Origin: CAZPCT01 sp964585325
Lineage (GTDB): Bacteria; Patescibacteriota; Minisyncoccia; JACQLN01; CAZPCT01
NCBI GenBank assembly: GCA_964585325.1
Contig: CAZPCT010000010.1
Span: 1-14,404, forward strand
Direction of reading: 5' to 3'
DNA length: 14,404 nucleotides
Position 1 is the first letter of the stretch, and each line of letters begins with the position of its first letter. Position numbers and translations under genes: made by a program. The notes beneath the pieces were generated by a model that saw only the letters and a program-made list of their open reading frames with translations, searched no databases and was not told the DNA's origin. This document shows positions 6,595 to 12,855 of this stretch, piece after piece.

Positions 6595-7434
6595 TTATGA
6601 AAAATCTTCTAACCATTGATTATCAACTTCGATAACTTCTTGTGTTTTAGTTTTAACCCCTAAATTTAATTCCTTCATTTTACTAACCAGCTCACTTCCG
6701 TCGATGAGGTCAACCGGCGGTGCTCCATCTCGTGCAGCTTCCTGTTTCGCATCTCTGGTAAAAGTTCCAGTTGTTATAAACAAACCCTTGTCAGCCCTTC
6801 CTTGCATGGCGCCGCGAAAGTCTCTAATTTGCCCCGCAGAAACACTCCCTGTATACCGCTTGCATTGAAATATAATATGAAAACTCAGAAAACCACCAAT
6901 TCTAATTATTCCCACTCCGTCTATTCCTCCATCTCCCGATCTTCCTGTAACTTCAACTTGAATAAATCCCGCTTCTCTTAATATTCTTTGACAAAGACGC
7001 TCGAAAACATCGGGTGCCATTTCTTGTATTTTTAACAATAGCTGCTCTTCCCACAGTTGCACATCACTGCTCTCTGGTTCTTTGCCTTCTTCTACAGCTT
7101 CTTCAATATTAGTTTTAGTATCAAGTTCTCTTACAGCACGCTTCACTTCCGAACCATCAACCGTCTCAGTTTTTAATCCTAATGGTGTTAATACCCAAAT
7201 ACCGCGCGATGAATTTTCAAGCAGACCATATCTTTTTAAATAGTTTCGTGTCCAAGCAAGCCTATAACTAAGCTGCGTTCTATTATCTTTGTGAATTACA
7301 TTGATGTCGTCGTCGCTTAGTTGCAGTATTTCAGCAACTTTTTCATCAATTTCGCCAATTGATCCAGAACCGCCAAGATTACGCAACGCTTGCAGAACTG
7401 GATTAAACATTTCATCAAAAGTTGGTACTGCCAT
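6595..7434 (-). CDS. Mrr-family restriction endonuclease
   Basis: A 279-residue two-domain nuclease. The N-terminal part (about 1-105) is the Mrr N-terminal winged helix, with a pattern of opening helix, TQLSYRLAWTRNYLKRYGLL and RGIWVLTPLG. An acidic linker leads to the Mrr catalytic domain (about 135-255): the family helix VFERLCQRILREAGF, RSGDGGIDG with D172, then FQCKRYTG with the Q190-x-K192 catalytic pair, AGQIRDFRGAM and the KGLFITTGTFTRDA strand. It should cut DNA, either modified DNA as in type IV Mrr enzymes or DNA left unmethylated by the partner methyltransferase. It is the last gene of a minus-strand module with the GHKL ATPase (58 bp upstream) and cytosine methyltransferase, and has its own candidate promoter. 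The A+T-rich composition is unlike the flanks. Confidence 0.93.
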   Translation of the reverse strand: MAVPTFDEMFNPVLQALRNLGGSGSIGEIDEKVAEILQLSDDDINVIHKDNRTQLSYRLAWTRNYLKRYGLLENSSRGIWVLTPLGLKTETVDGSEVKRAVRELDTKTNIEEAVEEGKEPESSDVQLWEEQLLLKIQEMAPDVFERLCQRILREAGFIQVEVTGRSGDGGIDGVGIIRIGGFLSFHIIFQCKRYTGSVSAGQIRDFRGAMQGRADKGLFITTGTFTRDAKQEAARDGAPPVDLIDGSELVSKMKELNLGVKTKTQEVIEVDNQWLEDFS

Positions 7435-7467
7435 ATAAGTATTATCTATTTTTTAACTTTTTATCAA
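7435..7467 (-). promoter_or_regulatory. Internal promoter for the Mrr nuclease gene
   Basis: Read on minus: TTGATA (plus 7462-7467), a 15-bp spacer, GATAAT (plus 7441-7446), 6 bases, then the ATG at 7434. The spacer is short but both hexamers match the consensus at 5 of 6. It would let the nuclease be expressed apart from the methyltransferase and ATPase, again as a leaderless message. Confidence 0.45.
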
Positions 7468-7492
7468 AATATTAGGCTGCAAATATCAACCA

Positions 7493-9142
7493 TTATGGTT
7501 TCTTGCGATTTTCTAATCTATCGAATAAGTAGGAAATTATACTCAAAATGTCCAAACAATTTCTGTCAGAAAAGATTCTAGTTTTTTTGGCTTGAGTTCT
7601 GCTCATATGGCTAACTGCAGGATTTTTAAAGCCTGTCATTATTCCTACAGATAGCCACTTCTGGCCCTCATCTATATTTTTGTCAGTCTCGTCTTTTTTG
7701 CTGGTAATCCAAATCTTTCTTGTTTTCTCTTTCCCAAAAACAAACTCCATTAAACCTCTGTCATTTATAATCTCCCCAGACACTTTTTTAACTTCATCGT
7801 TATAAATTTGTACAGCCTCTTTTGCCGCTTGTAAGTATTCACCATCTACAAAATCTTTCTTTATAGTGGGATTACCTTTTATCTTGTCGTGCAAATTTCT
7901 CCATAGAACAAAATATGCATGCTTGGGTGCCAAATCAAGAATAATATTTAATATCTTTAATAACTCTGGCTCCTCAATGTGCTCTGGATCATCGAGAATC
8001 TTTGTAATCTTATCAATGCTTCTTGCAATGGTCGGATTGTTTTTGTTGCTTTCTCTCCATTCAGGGATATCTACGCCATACTCCTCTTTGATTTTTAACT
8101 TTGTCCTTTTCTTTATTAACTCTCTCCATTCACTGTGAATATGATTTATTATTTCCTCAAGAAAATTTCTTAAAGGTTCAAGATTCTCATCATTCCAGTT
8201 CAGACTACTTCTGTTTGTTGCTATGACATCAGGTTTAAAATCATCAACAAAGTCAACCTCTAGCCAACCTGTCAGATATTGAAAGAAGTGGCTTGATCCT
8301 TGAATCGGAAAAGACTCAGGTGCGCTAACCAATTTTTTCCTTGAAAAAAGAGTGACACCCCTCAAATTGTTTTTTACGGGTTTATTAAAAAGAATAATTT
8401 TCCCATTCACTTTATCAACAAATGGAAATCTCTCTTTCATATCTAGTTTAATTGCCTCAATCGGAAATAGCCACGAAAAGTCCTCACCCCTATCTTCCTG
8501 TTGATACCTAATCTCATTGTCAATTTCTTGAAAATTTTTAGTGCTGTCGTCTTTAATGAAAACTTTGAAACTTTCGTCGAAAATAAAATAGTTTGAGATA
8601 CTTCTTTTTAGAGATTCAAGTTCAAAAGGAGACTTTCTATCAATATTTGATAGTGTTATTTTCGTACCATTTTTATTTGAAGTTTTCTCTTTAGAAAAAT
8701 CTGGGTAGTAAGGTTTTTCATTATCAATACTCTCTATCTTTTCCCAATCCATTTCAAAAATGGTTTTCTCTCCGTTTTTAACAGTTTCAATAACTGCCTT
8801 TCTGGCAACGCCAAAAAAAGCAAGTTTTCCAAGCCCCTTTTTACCAATCGGAGCTCTTTTGCATTTTGAGTTTTTTTGTTTTTCAACCTCTCTCTTTTTA
8901 CGTCCTATTTTTAAATACTTTTCATCAACCTCCTTGAAGCTCATCCCATAACCATCATCACTAACGATTATAGTTTTACCTTCTCCTGTACCCAATAATT
9001 CAATCTGTACCTTTTTAGCGCAAGCATCATACCCGTTAGCAATAAGTTCGGAAATTATAGGAGGGAGAGTTGAATAAAGTTTTGCCCCTAAATCATCTAT
9101 GACCAAGGGATCAAACTTCATTTCGAGTTTTTCCTTAGGCAT
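7493..9142 (-). CDS. GHKL (MORC/MutL-like) ATPase with C-terminal Ymh-type HEPN domain
   Basis: A 549-residue ATPase of the gyrase-Hsp90-histidine kinase-MutL fold. N box: ELIANGYDA (32-40; E32, N36, D39). G1: DDGYGM (62-67). G2: GKKGLGK (100-106). A second domain (about 200-335), ending ATNRSSLNW, resembles the S5-like transducer. The C-terminal region (about 430-545) matches my knowledge of the Ymh/TIGR02391 pattern: DGEYLQAAKEAV, then GLMEFVF, then DEGQKWLSVGIMTGFKNP with H512. The HEPN R-x(4-6)-H motif is read as K506...H512, a conservative change. GHKL proteins of this kind were described by Iyer, Abhiman and Aravind as MutL/MORC-like partners of restriction-modification genes. The start overlaps the methyltransferase end by 8 bp, implying translational coupling. 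Likely role: ATP-driven clamp or switch that licenses the effector (inference). Confidence 0.9.
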   Translation of the reverse strand: MPKEKLEMKFDPLVIDDLGAKLYSTLPPIISELIANGYDACAKKVQIELLGTGEGKTIIVSDDGYGMSFKEVDEKYLKIGRKKREVEKQKNSKCKRAPIGKKGLGKLAFFGVARKAVIETVKNGEKTIFEMDWEKIESIDNEKPYYPDFSKEKTSNKNGTKITLSNIDRKSPFELESLKRSISNYFIFDESFKVFIKDDSTKNFQEIDNEIRYQQEDRGEDFSWLFPIEAIKLDMKERFPFVDKVNGKIILFNKPVKNNLRGVTLFSRKKLVSAPESFPIQGSSHFFQYLTGWLEVDFVDDFKPDVIATNRSSLNWNDENLEPLRNFLEEIINHIHSEWRELIKKRTKLKIKEEYGVDIPEWRESNKNNPTIARSIDKITKILDDPEHIEEPELLKILNIILDLAPKHAYFVLWRNLHDKIKGNPTIKKDFVDGEYLQAAKEAVQIYNDEVKKVSGEIINDRGLMEFVFGKEKTRKIWITSKKDETDKNIDEGQKWLSVGIMTGFKNPAVSHMSRTQAKKTRIFSDRNCLDILSIISYLFDRLENRKKP

Positions 9143-10202
9143 AATGTTTTGTTTTATTATTAAAGGACATTACTACTTGTTCACCTAATATTTTTGCAAA
9201 TTCTGGAGGAACGGCATTACCAATCATTTTGGCAATATCTGCTGTGTTCGTACTTACAAATTCGTAATCCTTTGGGAAAGTTTGTAAAGATGCGCCCTCA
9301 CGAAGGGAAATACCTCGATCTTCTTCAGGGTGTGCAAATCTTCCGTTACTAATGCTATAAAATTTGGTCGTGATTGTTGGCGAAGGCCTATTCCACCACA
9401 TACGGCCGTAGGTATCGGGAAACTTATTACTATTGGATGAAAAGCACGCCAAAGCATACTTCTTTTTCTTTTGCCAGCCCGTCCTATCACCACCGTCTGG
9501 TGGAGTCATTTTTAATCTTTCAAGGTTTGTTTTGTTTAGACCAGCCGCCGTATGTATTTTTCTTGAAGAATCCTTTGTCCCCGCGGGTATTTTGGGAAAG
9601 CCATTTCTTTCTCCCAGAACATCTTTTACTGTTTTCTTTTTCCCGTTTGCTCTTGGCAGAGAAACTTCTGCAATGCGCGAAGCGAGGAGAGTAAATCTCC
9701 GCCGTTTTTGTGGAATTCCATGTTTAGACATGTCTACAACATCGTGATCCATGAATACATACCCAAGTTTTTTGATCGTTTTGATGAAGGAAACCATGGG
9801 ACTTCCTGTTTTTGAAGATATTCCAGGAACATTTTCAACCAGAATAAAGCCAGGGAGAAAATATTCTATATACTTTTGGAAGTCCAAAATCAGATCTTTG
9901 GTCTTCTTTGATTTTTCCTTAGTGGTGTGTATTATGCTCCAGTACTGACAGGGTGCGCATCCAGCGAATAGTAGAGCATCATCATTTCTTTTCAACTTTA
10001 GATCGTTTTCTAACTCTTCCGGTGAATACTTGGTGACATCTTTTTCCAAAAAAACTGATCTGGGATTATTTTTCTCATAGGTCGCCTTACACGTTTTATC
10101 ATTATCTAGGCCCGCTACAACTAAAATGCCCGCCTGTCTAAGGCCGTATGTCAAACCACCTGCTCCAGAGAAAAAGTCTATGGCTTTTAACTCTTCTTTC
10201 AT
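9135..10202 (-). CDS. DNA (cytosine-5-)-methyltransferase
   Basis: A 355-residue C5-cytosine methyltransferase that transfers a methyl group from S-adenosylmethionine to cytosine in a specific DNA site. Ordered motifs: motif I DFFSGAGG (9-16), motif IV APCQYWS with catalytic C85, motif VI ENV (123-125), motif VIII QKRRRF (165-170), a target-recognition region about 180-275 ending in YGRMWWNRPSPTITT, and motif X IGNAVPP (327-333). Motif IV reads PCQYWS instead of the common PCQxFS, a mild variant. It is the first gene of the minus-strand module and is followed by the GHKL ATPase with an 8-bp overlap. The ATG at 10202 fits the family N-terminus directly. A weak TTAACG/GATAAG promoter may lie 5 bases before the ATG. 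Recognition site not predictable by eye. Confidence 0.96.
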   Translation of the reverse strand: MKEELKAIDFFSGAGGLTYGLRQAGILVVAGLDNDKTCKATYEKNNPRSVFLEKDVTKYSPEELENDLKLKRNDDALLFAGCAPCQYWSIIHTTKEKSKKTKDLILDFQKYIEYFLPGFILVENVPGISSKTGSPMVSFIKTIKKLGYVFMDHDVVDMSKHGIPQKRRRFTLLASRIAEVSLPRANGKKKTVKDVLGERNGFPKIPAGTKDSSRKIHTAAGLNKTNLERLKMTPPDGGDRTGWQKKKKYALACFSSNSNKFPDTYGRMWWNRPSPTITTKFYSISNGRFAHPEEDRGISLREGASLQTFPKDYEFVSTNTADIAKMIGNAVPPEFAKILGEQVVMSFNNKTKHYA

Positions 10203-10460
10203 AATCGCTTATCGTTTCACTCGTGTTTCGTTAATATGCTCCCCACCTTGTAGGGTTTGCTAATAGTTTCCCAGGTGGATCACATCGTTTTTTATAATTT
10301 TGTCAGTTTCGGCGAGGTGGGGGTTGTTATCATCACTATCACATATACTGCAGCTTCTGGCAATCTATAGACGCCTCTATACTGTGTCCGTATGCTCCCA
10401 ACTGTACGTTCTGTGGACAGTTTCGGGTATTTTCGGGTTTTAGGGTGGTATACTAAGGGT
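10203..10460. promoter_or_regulatory. Divergent intergenic control region between two methyltransferase genes
   Basis: This 258-bp region has no gene but many repeats. CCCCACCTTG (10241-10250) and CGAGGTGGGG (10313-10322) form a 9-of-10 inverted pair, with another AGGTGG at about 10273-10278. TATGCTCCC occurs at 10235-10243 and 10391-10399. TATAGA-CGCC-TCTATA is an inverted repeat at 10366-10381. TTTCGGGT is repeated at 10421-10428 and 10431-10438. TATACT hexamers lie on the plus strand at 10344, 10378 and 10449. This density suggests regulator binding, possibly by the LexA-like domain encoded next door. Confidence 0.5.
10446..10460 (+). promoter_or_regulatory. Extended -10 leaderless promoter of the LexA-methyltransferase gene
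   Basis: TGG-TATACT (10446-10454) followed by AAGGGT and the ATG at 10461: an extended -10 with the same 6-base gap as at the AbrB-like gene. The tandem TTTCGGGT repeats (10421-10438) occupy the -35 region. Confidence 0.65.
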
Positions 10461-11585
10461 ATGATTACGAGGAGGCAACAGTCCATACTAGACTTTATTG
10501 CTTTGTTTTGCAGGAAGCATGATTCCTCCCCCTCTCTTGAAGAAATAGCCACGCACATAGGTGTCTCTTCTGTGTCTACTGTTCACGAACATCTCCAGAA
10601 CCTGAAGGAGCTGGGGGTAGTAGACTGGCAGAAAAACCAGCCCCGCTCTCTTGTTGTGCGCACAAACACACTTCATACTCCGCCTACCCACCGCACCACG
10701 CGCCGGAAGACGTTGCCGCTCAATAAAATTATTCTTGGGGACGCCTTAAAGGGGCTCAAAAATCTTCCCACAGAAAGCGTGGAGGTGGTTATAGCCGATC
10801 CGCCATATAACATTGGCAAGGACTTTGGAAATAATCAGGACAGGCGGGAGCTCACCGAATATATTGAGTGGAGTATGGAGTGGATTGGCGAGAGTTTTAG
10901 GGTCTTAAAACCCACAGGAACCCTCTTTATTTATGGCTTTAGTGAGATTCTGGCCCATCTCTCTGTGGGCATTCACCACCCCAAGCGGTGGCTTATTTGG
11001 CACTACACAAACAAGAATGTTGCCTCACTTAACTTTTGGCAACGCAGTCACGAGGCTATTATTTGTACGTGGAAAGGTGAGCCCGTGTTTAACCGCGACA
11101 GCGTTCGCGAGCCCTATACAGAGGGCTTTTTAAAGGGCGCGGCGGGTAAAAAGCGGGCAGCTACAAAAGGGCGCTTTAGCAAAGGAGGGAAAGAGACGGT
11201 GTATACCGCGCACACAGGCGGCGCGCTCCCACGGGACGTTATTAGAGTGCCTGCCCTGGCGGGTGGGGCGGGTATGAGTGAGCGGTGGTTTATTTGCCAT
11301 ACATGTGATGAGGTATGCGCGCCGCGCATACTCACAAGGCATAAAGAACACGTTACGGAAAAGCACCCCACCCAAAAACCATTTGATCTGTCTAAGAAAC
11401 TGATTCTTTCCGCCATGCCAGAAGACGGCGGAACAGTGCTTGTGCCGTTTGTGGGCACAGGTTCAGAGTGTGCCGCCGCTAAGAGCTTGGGGCAGAGCTA
11501 TCTGGGGTTTGAGCTCAACCCAGACTACGTACGTATTGCAGAGGCGTATGTGGCAAGCGTGCAGCACCAAAAGAAACTACTATAG
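10461..11585 (+). CDS. LexA-type winged helix fused to beta-class DNA amino-methyltransferase
   Basis: A 374-residue fusion. Residues 1-66 read as a LexA DNA-binding domain: ITRRQQSILDFI, then SPSLEEIATHIGVSS, then STVHEHLQNLKELGVVDW and PRSL, all as in LexA wing-helix repressors. There is no S24 peptidase domain, so no self-cleavage. After a basic linker (67-85) comes an N6-adenine/N4-cytosine methyltransferase with motif IV ADPPYN (112-117), motif X HPTQKP (302-307) and motif I VPFVGTGSE (328-336), the beta-class order. The variable region between them carries CHTC (279-282) and nearby histidines. The ATG at 10461 is chosen because LexA homology starts there and a -10 box sits 6 bases before it; the open frame back to 10392 adds unrelated residues. 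It faces the endonuclease gene, so it should protect that enzyme's site and may repress from its own promoter (inference). Confidence 0.92.
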   Translation: MITRRQQSILDFIALFCRKHDSSPSLEEIATHIGVSSVSTVHEHLQNLKELGVVDWQKNQPRSLVVRTNTLHTPPTHRTTRRKTLPLNKIILGDALKGLKNLPTESVEVVIADPPYNIGKDFGNNQDRRELTEYIEWSMEWIGESFRVLKPTGTLFIYGFSEILAHLSVGIHHPKRWLIWHYTNKNVASLNFWQRSHEAIICTWKGEPVFNRDSVREPYTEGFLKGAAGKKRAATKGRFSKGGKETVYTAHTGGALPRDVIRVPALAGGAGMSERWFICHTCDEVCAPRILTRHKEHVTEKHPTQKPFDLSKKLILSAMPEDGGTVLVPFVGTGSECAAAKSLGQSYLGFELNPDYVRIAEAYVASVQHQKKLL

Positions 11586-11586
11586 C

Positions 11587-12219
11587 TTAGGCCTTCTTCA
11601 AGAGTTCCAAACCTCTTGTTTCTTGGTTAATCTCTACATTTCCAAGTTCGACGAGTTGTGCATAGTCGTTAGGAAGCACGTACCAAAGCTGGTGCGACAT
11701 ACTTTTAACTATCTTAGCCGCCAAGCCGGTATCATCAGGTGATAATATCCACCCCTGAACGGTTTCCGTCCAGTTTTGGGGTGTCAACAGGTGTGGAGGA
11801 ACCAAGGCGGAAGCTGGCATTTTGAGAATTCTATATCTTACTATTTCTGCTGTTTCTTCTCGTGCACAGGAAAGATAGATATCCAGCTTGTCAGCATTAT
11901 CTTTTAGAAACTTCAGTTTATCCTCCAAAGTTTGGAAGCGGGTCAGCCGGTACGACGAAATATGAACCTCTCCATTACGTTTTATACTCCCTCCCTTAGC
12001 GGATATTTTTAACTCCGCGGCCCCCTCTCCGTGAATTACAAGATCTACACCTTTTGCGTGATCACCCACCTTCCAGTCCACCACCAACCCCTGCCTTTTA
12101 AAAGTTGCGTAGATGATTTCTTCCCACAACTCGGCTCTGATTGGCAAAAAAGTTGTACGCGACCTGTACTGAATAAGGCGTATGAAACCTTCAGAAATAC
12201 GTTCCCAGTCTATATTCAT
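11587..12219 (-). CDS. Putative type II PD-(D/E)xK restriction endonuclease
   Basis: A 210-residue protein (215 if a TTG at 12234 is used). It shows a catalytic pattern of the PD-(D/E)xK nuclease fold: KGVDLVI with D59, then AELKISAK with E69-x-K71, ten residues later, in a predicted strand-strand arrangement. A preceding helix (RAELWEEIIYATFKRQGL) and the following HISSYRLTRF segment also fit small type II restriction enzymes. I cannot assign a named prototype. Its stop lies 1 bp from the stop of the methyltransferase gene, tail to tail, a standard type II gene arrangement. The ATG at 12219 is 27 bp after the stop of the SH3-like gene, so it may be read from that transcript. No strong Shine-Dalgarno is seen. 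Confidence 0.8.
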   Translation of the reverse strand: MNIDWERISEGFIRLIQYRSRTTFLPIRAELWEEIIYATFKRQGLVVDWKVGDHAKGVDLVIHGEGAAELKISAKGGSIKRNGEVHISSYRLTRFQTLEDKLKFLKDNADKLDIYLSCAREETAEIVRYRILKMPASALVPPHLLTPQNWTETVQGWILSPDDTGLAAKIVKSMSHQLWYVLPNDYAQLVELGNVEINQETRGLELLKKA

Positions 12220-12246
12220 TTTTCCAATCTTCAATAATAAGCTTCT

Positions 12247-12528
12247 TCATTCGTTGTGTGTCTCAATAGCAAGGTGCTGCATCTCCTCCTTGTTAAACAC
12301 CGTCTTTGTAGCAATCCACGGCTCCCCTTCCACAACGTGCCCTACACGTTCCCACTCTACCGTTACCTTCTCCCCTGCCAAAATGATTCTACCAATTGCC
12401 CCGGCGGGGACTTGGTCAATGTCATGAAGCGTCATGACGCGTAGTCCCACTTTAAGGGTAAACGAGTCTAAATCAACGCAATCAAACGTATCTGGTTTTG
12501 ACCCATGTTCATTATTTTTCGTTGTCAT
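12247..12528 (-). CDS. Small protein with SH3-like beta-barrel pattern
   Basis: A 93-residue protein with an unstructured polar N-terminus (about 1-24) and a core (about 25-75) of short strands: KVGLRVMTLHDI, GAIGRIILAGEKVTVEWE and GHVVEGEPW. The run of strands with a Gly turn resembles SH3-like barrels of the DUF4314/KOW kind. This is a fold guess, not a family assignment. The C-terminus is a short helix. No catalytic motif, membrane helix or signal is visible. It lies upstream of the restriction nuclease on the same strand. A weak -10 (TACAAC) ends 5 bases before the ATG, and the 10-bp palindrome CACATATGTG (12557-12566) lies 28 bp upstream. Its composition resembles host genes more than the defence island. 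Confidence 0.7.
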   Translation of the reverse strand: MTTKNNEHGSKPDTFDCVDLDSFTLKVGLRVMTLHDIDQVPAGAIGRIILAGEKVTVEWERVGHVVEGEPWIATKTVFNKEEMQHLAIETHNE

Positions 12529-12678
12529 AGTCTGTTGTAAGATTTACGTTTGGGTGCACATATGTGTGCGGTTTCACTATCACACAGACCTACGGTTTAG
12601 ACAACCATTGGCCGCGTGAAACAAAAAACGACCCTCTGGCCTATTCATGACACGTAGGGGCCGTGTTTGTGGTTGCGG

Positions 12679-12813
12679 TTATTTTGACTTTCTTTTGGTC
12701 CCGCCCTTTCTCTGTGCGGTGATTCGCTCCTTCTTGGCCGCAATCCTCTTTTTGCTTTTCTTAGGGCTCTTTTTGTGACGCTTCGCGCCCAGCCCTGTTC
12801 TTCGTTTTGCCAT
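12679..12813 (-). CDS. Very basic 44-residue protein
   Basis: A 44-residue protein beginning MAKRRTGLGAKRHKKSPKK, with 21 Lys/Arg and a single acidic residue (E29). It has no hydrophobic core, so it is probably disordered alone and binds nucleic acid, ribosome or polyphosphate. The composition recalls histone-H1-like tails and small ribosomal extension proteins, but I recognise no family. The evidence that it is a gene is an extended -10 (TGC-TATAGT) exactly 6 bases before the ATG, the same arrangement as at the AbrB-like and LexA-fusion genes, plus an intact frame to TAA. A competing longer frame through this region (12645-13001) overlaps the membrane protein gene and looks non-coding. About 85 bases past its stop a weak GC-rich stem and a T6 run may act as terminator. 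Confidence 0.65.
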   Translation of the reverse strand: MAKRRTGLGAKRHKKSPKKSKKRIAAKKERITAQRKGGTKRKSK

Positions 12814-12828
12814 ATGTTTACTATAGCA
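12814..12828 (-). promoter_or_regulatory. Extended -10 leaderless promoter of the basic protein gene
   Basis: Minus strand TGC-TATAGT, then AAACAT, then the ATG at 12813. It is a 5-of-6 -10 hexamer with a TGN extension and a 6-base gap. Confidence 0.6.
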
Positions 12829-12855
12829 CGTGGCGTGACGGTCCGCACACGTTTT

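Noticed and set aside
7488..7500. Odd palindrome AACCAT-T-ATGGTT at the ATPase stop
   Set aside because: A single 6-bp arm pair overlapping coding sequence in A+T-rich DNA; could be chance, and no second copy was seen.
10401..10420. Possible classical LexA/SOS box (CTGT...ACAG)
   Set aside because: The arms are spaced by 2 or 11 bases, not the 8 of the proteobacterial box, and no Gram-positive type box is present; mentioned only as context.
12557..12566. CACATATGTG palindrome upstream of the SH3-like gene
   Set aside because: Single copy, simple alternating sequence; it lacks the repeat structure of the array at 6497-6530.
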